DNA from: Geitlerinema sp. P-1104
Lineage (GTDB): Bacteria; Cyanobacteriota; Cyanobacteriia; Cyanobacteriales; Geitlerinemataceae
Assembly (NCBI GenBank): GCA_012911965.1
Contig: SMDP01000021.1
Location: forward strand, 1 to 33,748
Reading direction: 5' to 3'
Length of the DNA stretch: 33,748 nt
How positions within the stretch are numbered: position 1 is the first letter of the stretch; each line of letters opens with the position of its first letter. Below, in pieces: positions 17,366 to 26,200 of this stretch. Under the pieces are notes generated by a model. It was given only the letters and a program-made list of their open reading frames with translations. It did no database searches and had not been told where the DNA came from. The position numbers and the translations under genes were made by a program.

Positions 17366-18922
17366 ATGGATGTTGCCAACCTTGCCTCTCAGCTCAATGC
17401 TGAGACGATTTTGCCAGAGGGCATCGTTCTGACAACCCTCCTGCTCGTCCTCATTTTTGATCTCATCAGCGGCCGCAAGTCCGCTAAATGGACGCCTTAT
17501 GTGGCGATTGTCGGACTGTTAGCGGCGGTGGCTGCTCTGACCCTGCAATGGGATAACCCCATGCCCCTTGGGTTTTTAGGGGGCTTCAACAGTGACCCCT
17601 TGAGTTTGATCTTTCGGGGCATTATTGCCCTGTCTACGGCTGTCACGCTGTTGATGTCCGTCCGCTATGTCGAGCAAAGTGGAACCTCCCTAGCGGAGTT
17701 TATCGCCATTTTGATGACCGCGACCCTCGGAGGGATGTTTCTGGCCGGGGCCAACGAACTGGTCACGGTGTTTGTGGCCCTCGAAACCCTCAGTATCTCC
17801 TCCTACCTACTGACCGGGTATATGAAACGGGATACTCGCTCCAATGAGGCGGCCTTAAAATACTTGTTGATTGGTGCGTCGAGTTCGGCAGTCTTCCTCT
17901 ATGGGATCTCCCTCCTCTACGGACTCTCGGGTGGACAAACTCAACTAGATGAAATTGCCGTCAGCATCGCCAATAGCCCAGATTCTCAGGCCATTGGCTT
18001 GGCGATCGCCCTCGTCTTCACCATTACGGGGATCGCCTTCAAAATTTCGGCAGTTCCCTTCCACCAATGGACCCCTGATGTTTATGAAGGCTCTCCCACC
18101 CCTGTCGTGGCCTTCCTATCGGTTGGCTCCAAAGCCGCTGGATTTGCGATCGCCATTCGCCTACTGGTGACCGCCTTTGGCTCCATGACCGATCAGTGGC
18201 ATTTTGTCTTTACCGCCCTGGCCATCCTCAGTATGGTTCTGGGAAATGTCGTGGCCTTGGCCCAAACCAGCATGAAACGGATGTTGGCCTACTCCTCCAT
18301 CGCCCAAGCTGGATTCGTCACCATTGGCCTGCTGGCGGGAACGGATGCTGGCTATGCCAGTATGATGTTCTATCTCATGGTTTACCTGTTTATGAACCTG
18401 GGAGCCTTCACCTGTGTCATTCTCTTCTCCTTACGGACGGGAACCGATCGCATTAGTGAATATGCTGGACTCTACCAGAAAGATCCCCTACTCACCCTCG
18501 GCTTAAGTATCTGTCTGTTATCCCTCGGTGGGATTCCCCCCTTAGCCGGTTTCTTTGGCAAAATCTATCTCTTCTGGGCCGGTTGGCAAGCCGGACTCTA
18601 TGGCCTGGTGCTTCTAGGATTAGTCACCAGTGTGGTCTCGATTTACTACTACATTCGCGTCGTCAAGATGATGGTGGTCAAAGAACCCCAGGAAATGTCC
18701 GATGTCGTTCGCGATTATCCTGAGATTCGCTGGAATTTGCGAGGAATGCGGCCGCTACAGGTGGGATTGGTCGTGGCCTTAATCTTTACCTCGGTCGCTG
18801 GAATTCTCTCGAATCCTCTGTTTACCTTGGCCAATGATGCCGTCACCAAGTCCCCGGTTTTACAATCGGCAACCACAGAGGTTCCCACGGTAGCTACCGT
18901 CATCTCAGCCCCAGAACTCTAA
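17366..18922 (+). CDS. ndhB: NAD(P)H-quinone oxidoreductase subunit 2 (NdhB)
   Basis: Proton-pumping membrane subunit common to all cyanobacterial NDH-1 complexes (respiratory, cyclic electron flow and CO2 uptake), in the thylakoid membrane. The 518 residues match the family length and have about 14 membrane spans. Antiporter-like motifs are clear: [20 protein letters not shown] with the conserved Glu, [20 protein letters not shown], the broken-helix region [35 protein letters not shown] and [18 protein letters not shown]. The start ATG gives [19 protein letters not shown], typical of cyanobacterial NdhB. It is a single gene with its own terminator immediately downstream. It can partner the ndhF4/ndhD4/cupB set located 6 kb further on. 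Confidence 0.97.
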   Translation: MDVANLASQLNAETILPEGIVLTTLLLVLIFDLISGRKSAKWTPYVAIVGLLAAVAALTLQWDNPMPLGFLGGFNSDPLSLIFRGIIALSTAVTLLMSVRYVEQSGTSLAEFIAILMTATLGGMFLAGANELVTVFVALETLSISSYLLTGYMKRDTRSNEAALKYLLIGASSSAVFLYGISLLYGLSGGQTQLDEIAVSIANSPDSQAIGLAIALVFTITGIAFKISAVPFHQWTPDVYEGSPTPVVAFLSVGSKAAGFAIAIRLLVTAFGSMTDQWHFVFTALAILSMVLGNVVALAQTSMKRMLAYSSIAQAGFVTIGLLAGTDAGYASMMFYLMVYLFMNLGAFTCVILFSLRTGTDRISEYAGLYQKDPLLTLGLSICLLSLGGIPPLAGFFGKIYLFWAGWQAGLYGLVLLGLVTSVVSIYYYIRVVKMMVVKEPQEMSDVVRDYPEIRWNLRGMRPLQVGLVVALIFTSVAGILSNPLFTLANDAVTKSPVLQSATTEVPTVATVISAPEL

Positions 18923-18941
18923 CCCCTTAACACTTCGGCCT

Positions 18942-18974
18942 CCCCCGATTCTGCTCGTCAGTCGGGGGATTTTT
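18942..18974 (+). terminator. Rho-independent terminator of ndhB
   Basis: CCCCCGA (18942-18948) pairs with TCGGGGG (18962-18968) around a 13-nt loop and is followed by ATTTTTG. It begins 20 nt after the ndhB stop codon and separates ndhB from leuC. Confidence 0.85.
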
Positions 18975-19042
18975 GACCGTCAATTGCACCGGGATGTGCG
19001 ATAAAATACAAGACTACGCCTACCACAAAAACGCTGCCCGTA

Positions 19043-20449
19043 ATGAGTAAGGGAACACTATTCGATAAAGTCTGGCAAACCCACCGTGTCGGGACGTTGC
19101 CGTCAGGACAAACACAACTATTTATCGGGCTACATCTGATTCACGAAGTCACCAGCCCGCAAGCGTTCGCGATGTTGCGGGAACGGGACTTAACGGTTCC
19201 GTTTCCTGAACGAACTCTAGCGACGGTGGATCACATCGTCCCCACCGAAAACCAGGCCCGTCCCTTTAGCGATGTCCTGGCTGAAGAGATGATTCAAGCC
19301 CTTGAGGACAACTGTAAGCAATATGGGATTCGCTTCAATAATGTTGGGTCCGGTCGTCAGGGAATTGTCCATGTCATCGCTCCCGAACAAGGACTAACTC
19401 AGCCGGGAATGACCATCGCTTGCGGGGATAGTCACACCTCCACTCACGGCGCGTTTGGGGCGATCGCCTTCGGGATTGGCACCAGCCAAGTTCGCGATGT
19501 ACTGGCTTCCCAAACCTTGGCCATGAACAAACTTAAGGTGCGTCGCATTGAAGTCAATGGTCAACTGCGTCCTGGGGTCTACGCTAAAGATGTGATTCTC
19601 CACATTATCCGCAAACTCGGGGTGAAAGGGGGAGTCGGTTATGCCTATGAATATGCCGGGACGACCTTTGAGCAGATGACGATGGAAGAACGGATGACCG
19701 TTTGCAATATGTCCATCGAAGGAGGCGCTCGCTGTGGTTATGTCAACCCCGACCAAACCACCTATGACTATATCCAAGGCCGGGAGTTTGCCCCCAAGGG
19801 AGAACAGTGGGAGCAAGCAGTAACCTGGTGGAACACTATCCGCAGTGACGCGGATGCTGAGTATGATGATGTGGTCGTCTTCCAAGCCGAGGATATTCCC
19901 CCCACCATTACTTGGGGCATTACCCCAGGTCAAGGAATTGGCGTGGATGAGGCGATTCCCACTCCTGAGAGTCTACCTCAGGGCGATCGCGCGATCGCCC
20001 AAGAAGCCTATCAATACATGCAGCTGTCCCCCGGACAACCCATCCAGGGAACCAAAGTAGATGTTTGCTTCATCGGCAGTTGTACCAATGGCCGCCTCAG
20101 TGACCTACGGGAAGCGGCTAAGTTTGCCCAAGGTCGTAAAGTCGCCAATGGCATTAAAGCCTTCGTGGTGCCGGGTTCGGAAGAAGTCAAACGCCAAGCC
20201 GAAGCCGAAGGCCTTGATAAAGTCTTCACAGAGGCAGGGTTTGAATGGCGCAATGCCGGCTGTTCGATGTGTTTAGCCATGAACCCCGACAAGTTACAGG
20301 GAGATCAGATCAGCGCCTCCTCCTCCAACCGCAACTTCAAAGGTCGTCAAGGCTCCTCATCCGGTCGCACCCTCCTAATGAGTCCGGCCATGGTCGTCGC
20401 CGCTGCCATCCACGGCACCGTAGCTGATGTCCGCAACTGGATTGACTAA
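19043..20449 (+). CDS. leuC: 3-isopropylmalate dehydratase large subunit
   Basis: With LeuD it isomerises 2-isopropylmalate to 3-isopropylmalate in leucine biosynthesis. Aconitase-family protein of 468 residues, the standard length. The three [4Fe-4S] ligands are present: Cys347 in FIGSCTNGR, and Cys407 and Cys410 in GCSMCLAMN. Other family blocks include [31 protein letters not shown] and the C-terminal [12 protein letters not shown]. The ATG at 19043 begins [16 protein letters not shown], as in other LeuC proteins; no clear Shine-Dalgarno site. leuD follows after 98 bp in the same direction, so they are probably cotranscribed although the gap is wider than usual for this pair. Confidence 0.97.
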   Translation: MSKGTLFDKVWQTHRVGTLPSGQTQLFIGLHLIHEVTSPQAFAMLRERDLTVPFPERTLATVDHIVPTENQARPFSDVLAEEMIQALEDNCKQYGIRFNNVGSGRQGIVHVIAPEQGLTQPGMTIACGDSHTSTHGAFGAIAFGIGTSQVRDVLASQTLAMNKLKVRRIEVNGQLRPGVYAKDVILHIIRKLGVKGGVGYAYEYAGTTFEQMTMEERMTVCNMSIEGGARCGYVNPDQTTYDYIQGREFAPKGEQWEQAVTWWNTIRSDADAEYDDVVVFQAEDIPPTITWGITPGQGIGVDEAIPTPESLPQGDRAIAQEAYQYMQLSPGQPIQGTKVDVCFIGSCTNGRLSDLREAAKFAQGRKVANGIKAFVVPGSEEVKRQAEAEGLDKVFTEAGFEWRNAGCSMCLAMNPDKLQGDQISASSSNRNFKGRQGSSSGRTLLMSPAMVVAAAIHGTVADVRNWID

Positions 20450-20547
20450 GGCAATCCCCTAATTTCTTCCCTCCACGATGGGGGTAAGGTGTGGATTCTC
20501 CCCTCCCCCCCCTACAGCAAAGCTGCCTACTGCCTGTTTCCTAAACC

Positions 20548-21141
20548 ATGACTCAAGTTAAACAAATTTCTGGACGCGGGATTCCCCTAACCGGTGACGA
20601 CATCGACACTGATCGCATTATTCCCGCTCGTTTCCTCCGCTGCGTCACCTTCGACGGATTGGGTGACCATGCCTTTGAAGATGATCGCCGTCAAATGAAC
20701 GGAGAACATTCCTTTGACCAAGAGGTCTATCAGGGCGCGAGTCTTCTCGTGGTGAATGCCAACTTTGGCTGTGGTTCGAGTCGTGAACACGCCCCCCAAG
20801 CTATTAATCGCTGGGGGATTCAGGCCCTAGTGGGGGAAAGTTTCGCGGAAATCTTCTTCGGCAACTGTGTTGCCATGGGGGTTCCCTGTGTGACCGCCCA
20901 GAGCGAGGATGTTAAATCTCTGCAAACGGCGATCGCGAACACCCCCCAATTGACCCTAACCTTGGATTTAGGGACGATGCAAATCCAGGGCAGTGATGAA
21001 TTAACAATCAACGTCTCCATGCCCGAAGGGGCCCGTCAAAGTTTCATGGACGGACTCTGGGATAGTTGTGGTCAGTTGGTTACGCAAATCGATGCGGTTC
21101 GTGACCGAGCCAGTCAGCTTCCCTATCTCTCCTGGGCCTGA
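20548..21141 (+). CDS. leuD: 3-isopropylmalate dehydratase small subunit
   Basis: Small swivelling subunit of isopropylmalate isomerase, partner of LeuC. It has 197 residues, normal for the bacterial type. Diagnostic stretches are GRGIPLTGDDIDTDRIIPARF, NFGCGSSREHAPQAINRWGI (substrate-contacting loop) and FAEIFFGNCVAMGVP. The ATG at 20548 lies one codon before the conserved start of the fold. The 98-bp spacer from leuC contains CTACTGCCTGTTTCC, a fragment similar to repeats near 12710-12800, suggesting a dispersed repeat landed inside the operon. A strong hairpin follows the stop. Confidence 0.97.
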   Translation: MTQVKQISGRGIPLTGDDIDTDRIIPARFLRCVTFDGLGDHAFEDDRRQMNGEHSFDQEVYQGASLLVVNANFGCGSSREHAPQAINRWGIQALVGESFAEIFFGNCVAMGVPCVTAQSEDVKSLQTAIANTPQLTLTLDLGTMQIQGSDELTINVSMPEGARQSFMDGLWDSCGQLVTQIDAVRDRASQLPYLSWA

Positions 21142-21145
21142 CCTT

Positions 21146-21174
21146 AAAGGGCAGGGGCATATCCCTTGCCCTTT
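21146..21174. terminator. Bidirectional terminator between leuD and the convergent hypothetical gene
   Basis: AAAGGGCAGGGG (21146-21157) pairs with CCCTTGCCCTTT (21163-21174): 12 bp with a single G-T wobble and loop CATAT. A and T runs at the stem base serve both directions. It starts 5 nt after the leuD stop. Confidence 0.85.
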
Positions 21175-21200
21175 GAGAGTAAGACCCTGTACGTTGACCC

Positions 21201-22145
21201 TTAAGATGGGCGAGTACTCCGGCTCGAACGCCGAGTTTTTGATGACCCCGAACTGCCCCGGTTAGGCCGAGTAGTCGTGGGGCGAGTGGTCGTGGGACGG
21301 GTACTAGGACGGGATGTTTTGGGACGAGTGGTGGTGGGACGAGTCCGTGCTTGTCCTGCGGCCGGTGTCCCGGTACGGGGTGCGGAACTCGTCGGCGCAC
21401 CCCCGGCTGCATTACTGCGAGTGGTGCGGAAGGTGACGTTAACACCCTCGTTACTCTGTTCGAGAACCAACAGGGGGGTGGGTTTAGCGGTCTGATCCCA
21501 GTGGATATAAGCCACACGACCCTGTAACGCGGGTTGCCAGGTGTCGTTGTCTCCGGCGGGGCTTAGATAGGTCTCAATACAGTCAATAATTTGGCTGATA
21601 GTGGCACTGGTTGGCTGGGTTGGCAGTTTGGTGAGTTTAATCTGAATCCGGAACAAGACCCGTTTTTTGATGTTGGCACCGCTGCCGGTTTCGTATTCCA
21701 CATCAAAGGTCTCGTTCACCTGTCGCCCTGTGCCTCGGTTTTCAGCACTCGGGCGCAGGGCTACGGAAATTTTACTCTTAACCTTGACCTTAATTTGGTT
21801 GACAATGCCGAAGTGGAAGGTTTCTTCTTCCATCCGCATCCGCAGATAGTCAAGGTTGAACTCTCGGGAGTGGATTAAGTCGGGGTTACGTTCCATCTTG
21901 CTGATGGTGTCGATGGCCCGCTTATATTTTTTATGAAGCTCTCGGTTCTTAAATTCTTCGGTGCGCAGTTTTTTACCTAGTTTGTCCTTGGTGCTTTTGT
22001 AGGCAAACCCGGCGGCGATCGTACTCACCAACAGCAACCCCGAAACCCCCATCCAAAGAATGGGAGGAGAGGAACCGTCAGCCGCTCCCGGTTCAGGGGG
22101 AGCCTGAGCTAAGGTCGGTTGGACTAGGATAATGGGAGTTGACAT
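21201..22145 (-). CDS. Membrane-anchored hypothetical protein with Arg/Thr/Pro-rich tail
   Basis: Not assigned to a known family. The chosen ATG at 22145 (314 aa) has GGAG about 9 nt upstream. An open frame extends to 22274 but lacks such a site. Residues 1-17 look like a short signal-like stretch (STPIILVQPTLAQA), followed by a spacer and a clear membrane span at about 30-50 (PILWMGVSGLLLVSTIAAGF). Then comes a highly charged helical segment (about 52-110) that may form a coiled coil. A globular middle part (about 110-255) contains KVKVKSKISVALRPSAENRG and a C-terminal strand region LVLEQSNEGVNVTFRTTRS. The last ~60 residues are low complexity and strongly basic, with repeats of TTTRP/TSRP/STRP. 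The tail could bind nucleic acid, acidic lipid or polysaccharide; this is inference. It is convergent with leuD and divergent from the CCB gene. Confidence 0.75.
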   Translation of the reverse strand: MSTPIILVQPTLAQAPPEPGAADGSSPPILWMGVSGLLLVSTIAAGFAYKSTKDKLGKKLRTEEFKNRELHKKYKRAIDTISKMERNPDLIHSREFNLDYLRMRMEEETFHFGIVNQIKVKVKSKISVALRPSAENRGTGRQVNETFDVEYETGSGANIKKRVLFRIQIKLTKLPTQPTSATISQIIDCIETYLSPAGDNDTWQPALQGRVAYIHWDQTAKPTPLLVLEQSNEGVNVTFRTTRSNAAGGAPTSSAPRTGTPAAGQARTRPTTTRPKTSRPSTRPTTTRPTTTRPNRGSSGSSKTRRSSRSTRPS

Positions 22146-22406
22146 GGCGGATAACTCCATGGGTGTTATGCAGGTGAGTGGTTCAGAATTGCCCCCTAGA
22201 ATGCCATAGTCGGTGACCAAGGTGGATGGACTAGGTGGTCTTTTGGGTAAGCCGGATACTGGCCCCCCTAACACTCGGGAGTCGAAATGAAGACCCTTAC
22301 CCTACATTGTATTCTATGTCCCCAATGCCCCAAACCCAATCGGCAGAATCCACTGGCAGGGAGAGCCGCCAGATTGTAAAATTATGTAAAGTCTAGGTCA
22401 GCCTCA

Positions 22407-22961
22407 ATGGATACCGTTTCCTTAAACTCGATCGCCGTTCCCACTCTCTTGATGGCCGTTGGGCTATTTTTCTTCATTCGTGCTTCGGTGAAAGACCGCA
22501 CGGAAGTCCTCTCCTTGGCCAGCGATCGCCCCCCAGAGTCCCTCTCACGTCAGTTAAAAGACTATTTATGTGAGCGCAGCTATCGAGTTGCAGGATTTGA
22601 CCCTGAACAGAACTGCGTCACCTTTGAAGGGAAAGTCCGCGCCAGTTGGTTTCTGGCGATTTTCCTCAGTTTTTTGGCGGCCATTGGTTTTCTCTGCGTC
22701 GCCTTAGTGCTGGCCACGCTCATTCCCCGTCTATCACAGGGAATTATCGCGCTCGTGTTCCTCTCCCCCTTAGCAGGAGTCTTCTATTGGCAACGGGCCA
22801 ACCGCCGAGAACAGGTGTTGGTGACGGTGAAAGACGAGGAAAAAACTTCCCCCATGCGGAATGCCGAGGGAAGTCTTGCTACAATCGTTGGACATCGGGA
22901 CGAGCTGGCGGCCCTACAACGAGCTATGCCAGACTTGCAGCCGACGTCAATGGCCGAGTAA
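22407..22961 (+). CDS. Cofactor assembly of complex C subunit B (CCB2/CCB4 family)
   Basis: Member of the family needed in chloroplasts (system IV) to attach haem c(i) covalently to cytochrome b6 of the b6f complex. The 184 residues have an N-terminal membrane span (about 10-25, VPTLLMAVGLFFFIRASV), a soluble stretch with LSRQLKDYLCERSYRVAGFD, two more spans (about 78-100 and 106-126), and a C-terminal hydrophilic part with REQVLVTVKDEE and GHRDELAALQRAMP. This arrangement is typical of the cyanobacterial CCB proteins. Only one such gene is in the window; the plant complex uses two paralogues (CCB2 and CCB4). Family assignment is by recognition of the sequence pattern; function in cyanobacteria is inferred from the plant and algal work. 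Confidence 0.8.
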   Translation: MDTVSLNSIAVPTLLMAVGLFFFIRASVKDRTEVLSLASDRPPESLSRQLKDYLCERSYRVAGFDPEQNCVTFEGKVRASWFLAIFLSFLAAIGFLCVALVLATLIPRLSQGIIALVFLSPLAGVFYWQRANRREQVLVTVKDEEKTSPMRNAEGSLATIVGHRDELAALQRAMPDLQPTSMAE

Positions 22962-23028
22962 TCTCCAGAGAGCGAGTTACGCCAGCGAATCGTCAGGGGG
23001 ACGTTGCTACAGTCTCCCCTAGACTAGC

Positions 23029-23346
23029 TTAGGAACTCGCTGTTGCAGCCTGGATTTTCTCCTGCTGTTCAATCACTAACCGCAAACTCGGAAACAGAAA
23101 ATGGTTCTCTTCGACGTATTGCGCGCCAAACAGACCTTTCTCTGCCCAGAAGTAGCGATCGGTCGTATGCTCGTTGCGCTTGACTAAAAGTAGTGCCGGG
23201 GGCGCAATTTGCTCAGATTTGATATACTTACGTGCAGCCGTGACGGGTTTATCTTGACCGCTCTCAATACTATACTGAGGCACGTGTTCTAAGATTCTTC
23301 GTCCTTCTTGACGGCGACGGCTCTTTCTCTTGCGTCTTCTTGCCAA
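23029..23346 (-). CDS. DUF3155-type small basic protein
   Basis: 105 residues of a cyanobacterial family of unknown function (recognised as DUF3155). The N-terminus is extremely basic (MARRRKRKSRRRQEGRRILE), followed by VPQYSIESGQDKPVTAARKY and a compact C-terminal part. No cysteine or membrane span. The start is TTG, fixed by an excellent Shine-Dalgarno sequence (AGGAGG, nine bases upstream). The basic N-terminus suggests contact with nucleic acid, perhaps rRNA or DNA; that is inference. It converges on the CCB gene. An AGGGGGAC...GTCTCCCCT hairpin in the 67-bp gap (about 22995-23021) may separate them. Confidence 0.82.
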   Translation of the reverse strand: MARRRKRKSRRRQEGRRILEHVPQYSIESGQDKPVTAARKYIKSEQIAPPALLLVKRNEHTTDRYFWAEKGLFGAQYVEENHFLFPSLRLVIEQQEKIQAATASS

Positions 23347-23658
23347 GGTGTATTACCTCCTCTGTTTGCCGACGGGTTGTAGTGATAGCTACCAAAACCG
23401 AGCAAAATATATCAGATTTTGACAAGATTTTCAACTCCTTTGCCCAAGTTCTATAAGTTATTTTTAAGCGCCTATTCACCGTACAGAAATACCTTCAGGC
23501 ATTCTTACCCCGATCTAGTCCGTAACAAAAGTTAACAAATGTCTCAGGAAAGTGCTGTTTTGGGGGAAGAGAGTCAGGGTTGAGGCTGATGTCTTGGGGG
23601 ACTCAGCGGCTGTCTCAACCTTGGGATAACGGTCGAAATGCGATACCAAGGAAAACCC
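23347..23658. other. 312-bp spacer between divergent DUF3155 and histidine kinase genes
   Basis: It is AT-rich in the middle (about 23400-23470, with runs such as ATATATCAGATTTTGACAAG), consistent with promoters for one or both divergent genes. I cannot fix -10/-35 boxes. The right end holds a plus-strand AAGGA about 6 nt before the kinase ATG at 23659. No gene or repeat is seen. Confidence 0.5.
23356..23361 (-). promoter_or_regulatory. Strong Shine-Dalgarno site that sets a TTG start
   Basis: On the minus strand AGGAGG (within GAGGAGGTAATACACC) lies nine bases before the TTG of the DUF3155 gene. No ATG or GTG is in frame near it, so it identifies the non-standard start. Confidence 0.8.
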
Positions 23659-25020
23659 ATGAGTTCCGAATTGATGTTGTTGTGCCAGGAACAGGTGGCA
23701 CTATTGGAGAATACCTTGGGAGCATCCCCGGTGGTGGTCTATCTCGCCGAGACCTTCCTCGGGGGAAATGACCATAAACTGGTTCCCGCCATTGCTAAGC
23801 CCGATCGTCGTGTGGCTTGGGATGAAGTCTCGGTGCGCAGCGATCGCCACTCTCGCGCCCCCCAGATTCAATTACGGTCTGCCGAACCCAACAGACCCGA
23901 TACCGTCATTCTCTCCTCCGTTGGGCATCTACTGCCCCAGCAGGAGGAAGACCCCAGCCCAGATGAAGAACTGCCCATCGAGGACGAGGAAGACCCGCAA
24001 AGCTACCAACTGGTGATGCCCATCATGCACGACAACATCGCCGTGGGTCTGTTGGTGACGGCGCGGGCGGACAAACCCTGGAGCGAGGGCGATCGCAGCT
24101 TAGTCGAACAGATTGCCCATACCATGGCGATCGCCTGCATCATGGAACAGCGACAGCAATGGACCGAACGCAGTTACCGTCAGCAAAAACAACTGCAAAT
24201 CCAACAACATGACCTGTTACATGATTGGTTGCATCAGTTTCGCAATCCCCTAACCGCCTTGCAAATTTTCGGCAAGCTACTGGTGAAACAACTCCCCAGT
24301 GATGACCCCCGCCGTTCCTACGCCGATAGCATTCTCCGAGAGAGTCACCGACTTCAGGATCTCTTCCAAGACTTCCGAGGGGCGATCGATGCCGATCCCT
24401 TTTTGCTCCCTCAAGCTTCCGATGGGGACCCGCCGAACCCAGACTCCCCGGCTAGTGCCGAGGCTCCCTCAGCCTTGCCCCTACTGCCAGGTTCCCCAGA
24501 AGACAACCGTTCCCTCAATCTGGGAGAAATTCTAGATCCCCTCCTCAGTTCCGCCAGCACTCTCGCCCAAGAGCGTCATGTGAACCTAGAGGTTCAATGC
24601 TGTGACACCCTACCCCCCATTCAGGGAAACCGCCGCTCCCTCGTGGAAGCAGCGGGTAACTTAATTGATAATGCCCTTAAATACACCCCAGCCGGGGGAG
24701 AAATTGCGGTGGATGTTCGTCCCTCATCTCAGCCTGAATTGGGGGATGGGGTTGCCGTCACCATTAGCGATAGTGGCGTAGGGATTCCCCCAGAAGACCA
24801 AACCAAGCTATTTCAGCGACGTTTCCGGGGAGTACAAGCCGAGGGTGAGATTCCCGGAACCGGATTGGGACTGGCGATCGCCCGCGATTTAGTGCGTCAG
24901 ATGGGGGGAGACATCTGGGTTACCAGTCCTCCCCAACATCCCAATCCTAGTTTCGAGAGCGATCGCGGTAGTAGCTTCGTCCTCTGGCTCCCTCAAGCCG
25001 AAGCCCCCCCCGACTCCTAA
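23659..25020 (+). CDS. GAF-domain sensor histidine kinase
   Basis: Two-component sensor kinase, apparently soluble. Counting from the ATG at 23659 (AAGGA about 6 nt upstream; an ATG at 23638 is also in frame) it has 453 residues. About 1-170 form a degenerate GAF-like sensor with an acidic insert (EEDPSPDEELPIEDEEDP). The HisKA domain has phosphoacceptor His192 in HQFRNPLTALQIF. A Pro-rich, variable linker occupies about 245-285. The HATPase domain shows the N box NLIDNALKYTPAGGE (334 on), G1 DSGVGIPPED (371 on), the F box and G2 GTGLGLAIARD (400 on), so it should be catalytically complete. No response-regulator gene is adjacent. The stop overlaps the stop of the convergent cupB gene by four bases. 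The input signal is unknown. Confidence 0.9.
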   Translation: MSSELMLLCQEQVALLENTLGASPVVVYLAETFLGGNDHKLVPAIAKPDRRVAWDEVSVRSDRHSRAPQIQLRSAEPNRPDTVILSSVGHLLPQQEEDPSPDEELPIEDEEDPQSYQLVMPIMHDNIAVGLLVTARADKPWSEGDRSLVEQIAHTMAIACIMEQRQQWTERSYRQQKQLQIQQHDLLHDWLHQFRNPLTALQIFGKLLVKQLPSDDPRRSYADSILRESHRLQDLFQDFRGAIDADPFLLPQASDGDPPNPDSPASAEAPSALPLLPGSPEDNRSLNLGEILDPLLSSASTLAQERHVNLEVQCCDTLPPIQGNRRSLVEAAGNLIDNALKYTPAGGEIAVDVRPSSQPELGDGVAVTISDSGVGIPPEDQTKLFQRRFRGVQAEGEIPGTGLGLAIARDLVRQMGGDIWVTSPPQHPNPSFESDRGSSFVLWLPQAEAPPDS

Positions 25021-26147
25021 GCGTTGGCTTCCCGAATCCGGGAACTCACAAAGCGGTTCATCCAATCTTCCAAATAGGCCCGATTCTCCGTTTGCTGCTG
25101 GGGATCTGTCGTGGCCAAGGGATGGGGGGCCAAGCCTTGAATCGCCGCCGTCGTCACGCAGAACATCGATTTCTGGAAGGTGGCGCAAATTTGCACCCGA
25201 ACATCATCCTCTTGACGGGTTCCACGCTGATAGACCTCATGGAGATAGTCGGGCAAGAAATGGCGCATATCCTGCATCAACTGAGTCGGAGGAATCCCCG
25301 CGCCGCCAATGGGTAAGGGGTCGGCATAGAGTGCGCCATAGGTAAAATCACCCTGTTCGTCGGGAATTTGGAAGGCTTGGGCGTTATAGGAGACCGTTCC
25401 GGGGAAGGGAGCGCCCCGGAAAAAAATCGCTTCTACATAAGGAACCGCCGTATCCATGAGAAAGGTTAGGCCCAGAGACTTGGGCATGAGGTCATAGGAT
25501 TGCCCCTTAATATCCACCGAGTAGGTAATCGGTCGACCGGCATCTGCCACCAAGCCGTCCAAAATATGTTTAACTACATCGGGAATCGAGCGAATCTCCT
25601 GGGCATCATAGCGATCGCTCAACTCCAGAAAGATATCACTCATCACCCGCCAGAACTGTCCCAGGGCGCTGTAGTAGCAAGACATCCGCACCTGTTCCGG
25701 CAAGAAATCCGGGAAGAGACGGTGCAAAAGCGATAGGAGAGGGTTATGACGCACCTTGGCCTGAATGGCCGCCTCGGCCGCCTGAGTAAACTCATCGCTG
25801 TCGAGATAGGTATCAACCCCATTGCCCCCATGCCAGAGCATTGATCGCATACAGTATTCGGCATACTCGTAGTTGATGCGATCGTGCCACCAAAAGCGCA
25901 GTAGCTTCGAGAGGCTCACCTCGCCATTGAAATACTTAAAGAAGGGAAACAGCACCAAAAACTGCTCTTGGGCAATATAAATCAGATTATTCGAGTAGGC
26001 ATCGAGGACGACACCATAACTTTTGAGAATCCCCACGACTTCCAGAACATTCTCCGGGGTGTCTTTGAGTAATGCCTGTCCCTGTTCTAGACGATGGATA
26101 TAGTCAGCCAGGGGATGGTTCGAGGGGGCCAGAGGAGTACTAACCAT
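25017..26147 (-). CDS. cupB: CO2 hydration protein of specialised NDH-1 (CupB/ChpX type)
   Basis: Subunit that, together with specialised NdhF and NdhD, makes NDH-1 convert CO2 into bicarbonate vectorially at the thylakoid membrane. The protein is 376 residues and starts MVSTPLAPSNHPLADYIHRLEQ. The family core is FLVLFPFFKYFNGEVSL and KLLRFWWHDRINYEYAEYCM, followed by RSMLWHGGNGVDTYLDS. His88, Glu94, Cys99, Arg101 and His106 are candidate zinc or CO2-site residues. Identity as a Cup/Chp protein is firm. The B rather than A type is inferred from its shorter length, the absence of a cupS gene downstream, the lack of an adjacent LysR regulator, and the position beside the ccm operon. It is the last gene of ndhF4-ndhD4-cupB; a heptameric repeat lies just before its start. 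Confidence 0.88.
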   Translation of the reverse strand: MVSTPLAPSNHPLADYIHRLEQGQALLKDTPENVLEVVGILKSYGVVLDAYSNNLIYIAQEQFLVLFPFFKYFNGEVSLSKLLRFWWHDRINYEYAEYCMRSMLWHGGNGVDTYLDSDEFTQAAEAAIQAKVRHNPLLSLLHRLFPDFLPEQVRMSCYYSALGQFWRVMSDIFLELSDRYDAQEIRSIPDVVKHILDGLVADAGRPITYSVDIKGQSYDLMPKSLGLTFLMDTAVPYVEAIFFRGAPFPGTVSYNAQAFQIPDEQGDFTYGALYADPLPIGGAGIPPTQLMQDMRHFLPDYLHEVYQRGTRQEDDVRVQICATFQKSMFCVTTAAIQGLAPHPLATTDPQQQTENRAYLEDWMNRFVSSRIREANA

Positions 26148-26155
26148 GAAATCAG

Positions 26156-26176
26156 CAGTTAACAGTTGACAGTTGA
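26156..26176. repeat. Heptameric short tandem repeat (CAGTTAA/CAGTTGA x3) before cupB
   Basis: Three head-to-tail heptamers, CAGTTAA-CAGTTGA-CAGTTGA on the plus strand, fill much of the 53-bp gap between ndhD4 and cupB and end about 8 nt from the cupB ATG, where a ribosome-binding site would be expected. Confidence 0.75.
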
Positions 26177-26200
26177 GAGACGGCCGCGATGCTGGATCAA

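Noticed and set aside
18973..19007. TTGACC...TAAAAT promoter for leuC
   Set aside because: The gap of 23 bases is too long for a standard promoter, and the TTGACC overlaps the end of the ndhB terminator.
19394..19933. 179-codon minus-strand frame inside leuC
   Set aside because: Lies fully within a strongly conserved gene and shows no domain.
22146..22274. Longer start (to 22274) for the hypothetical membrane protein
   Set aside because: The added 43 residues have no features, and only the ATG at 22145 has a GGAG at suitable distance.
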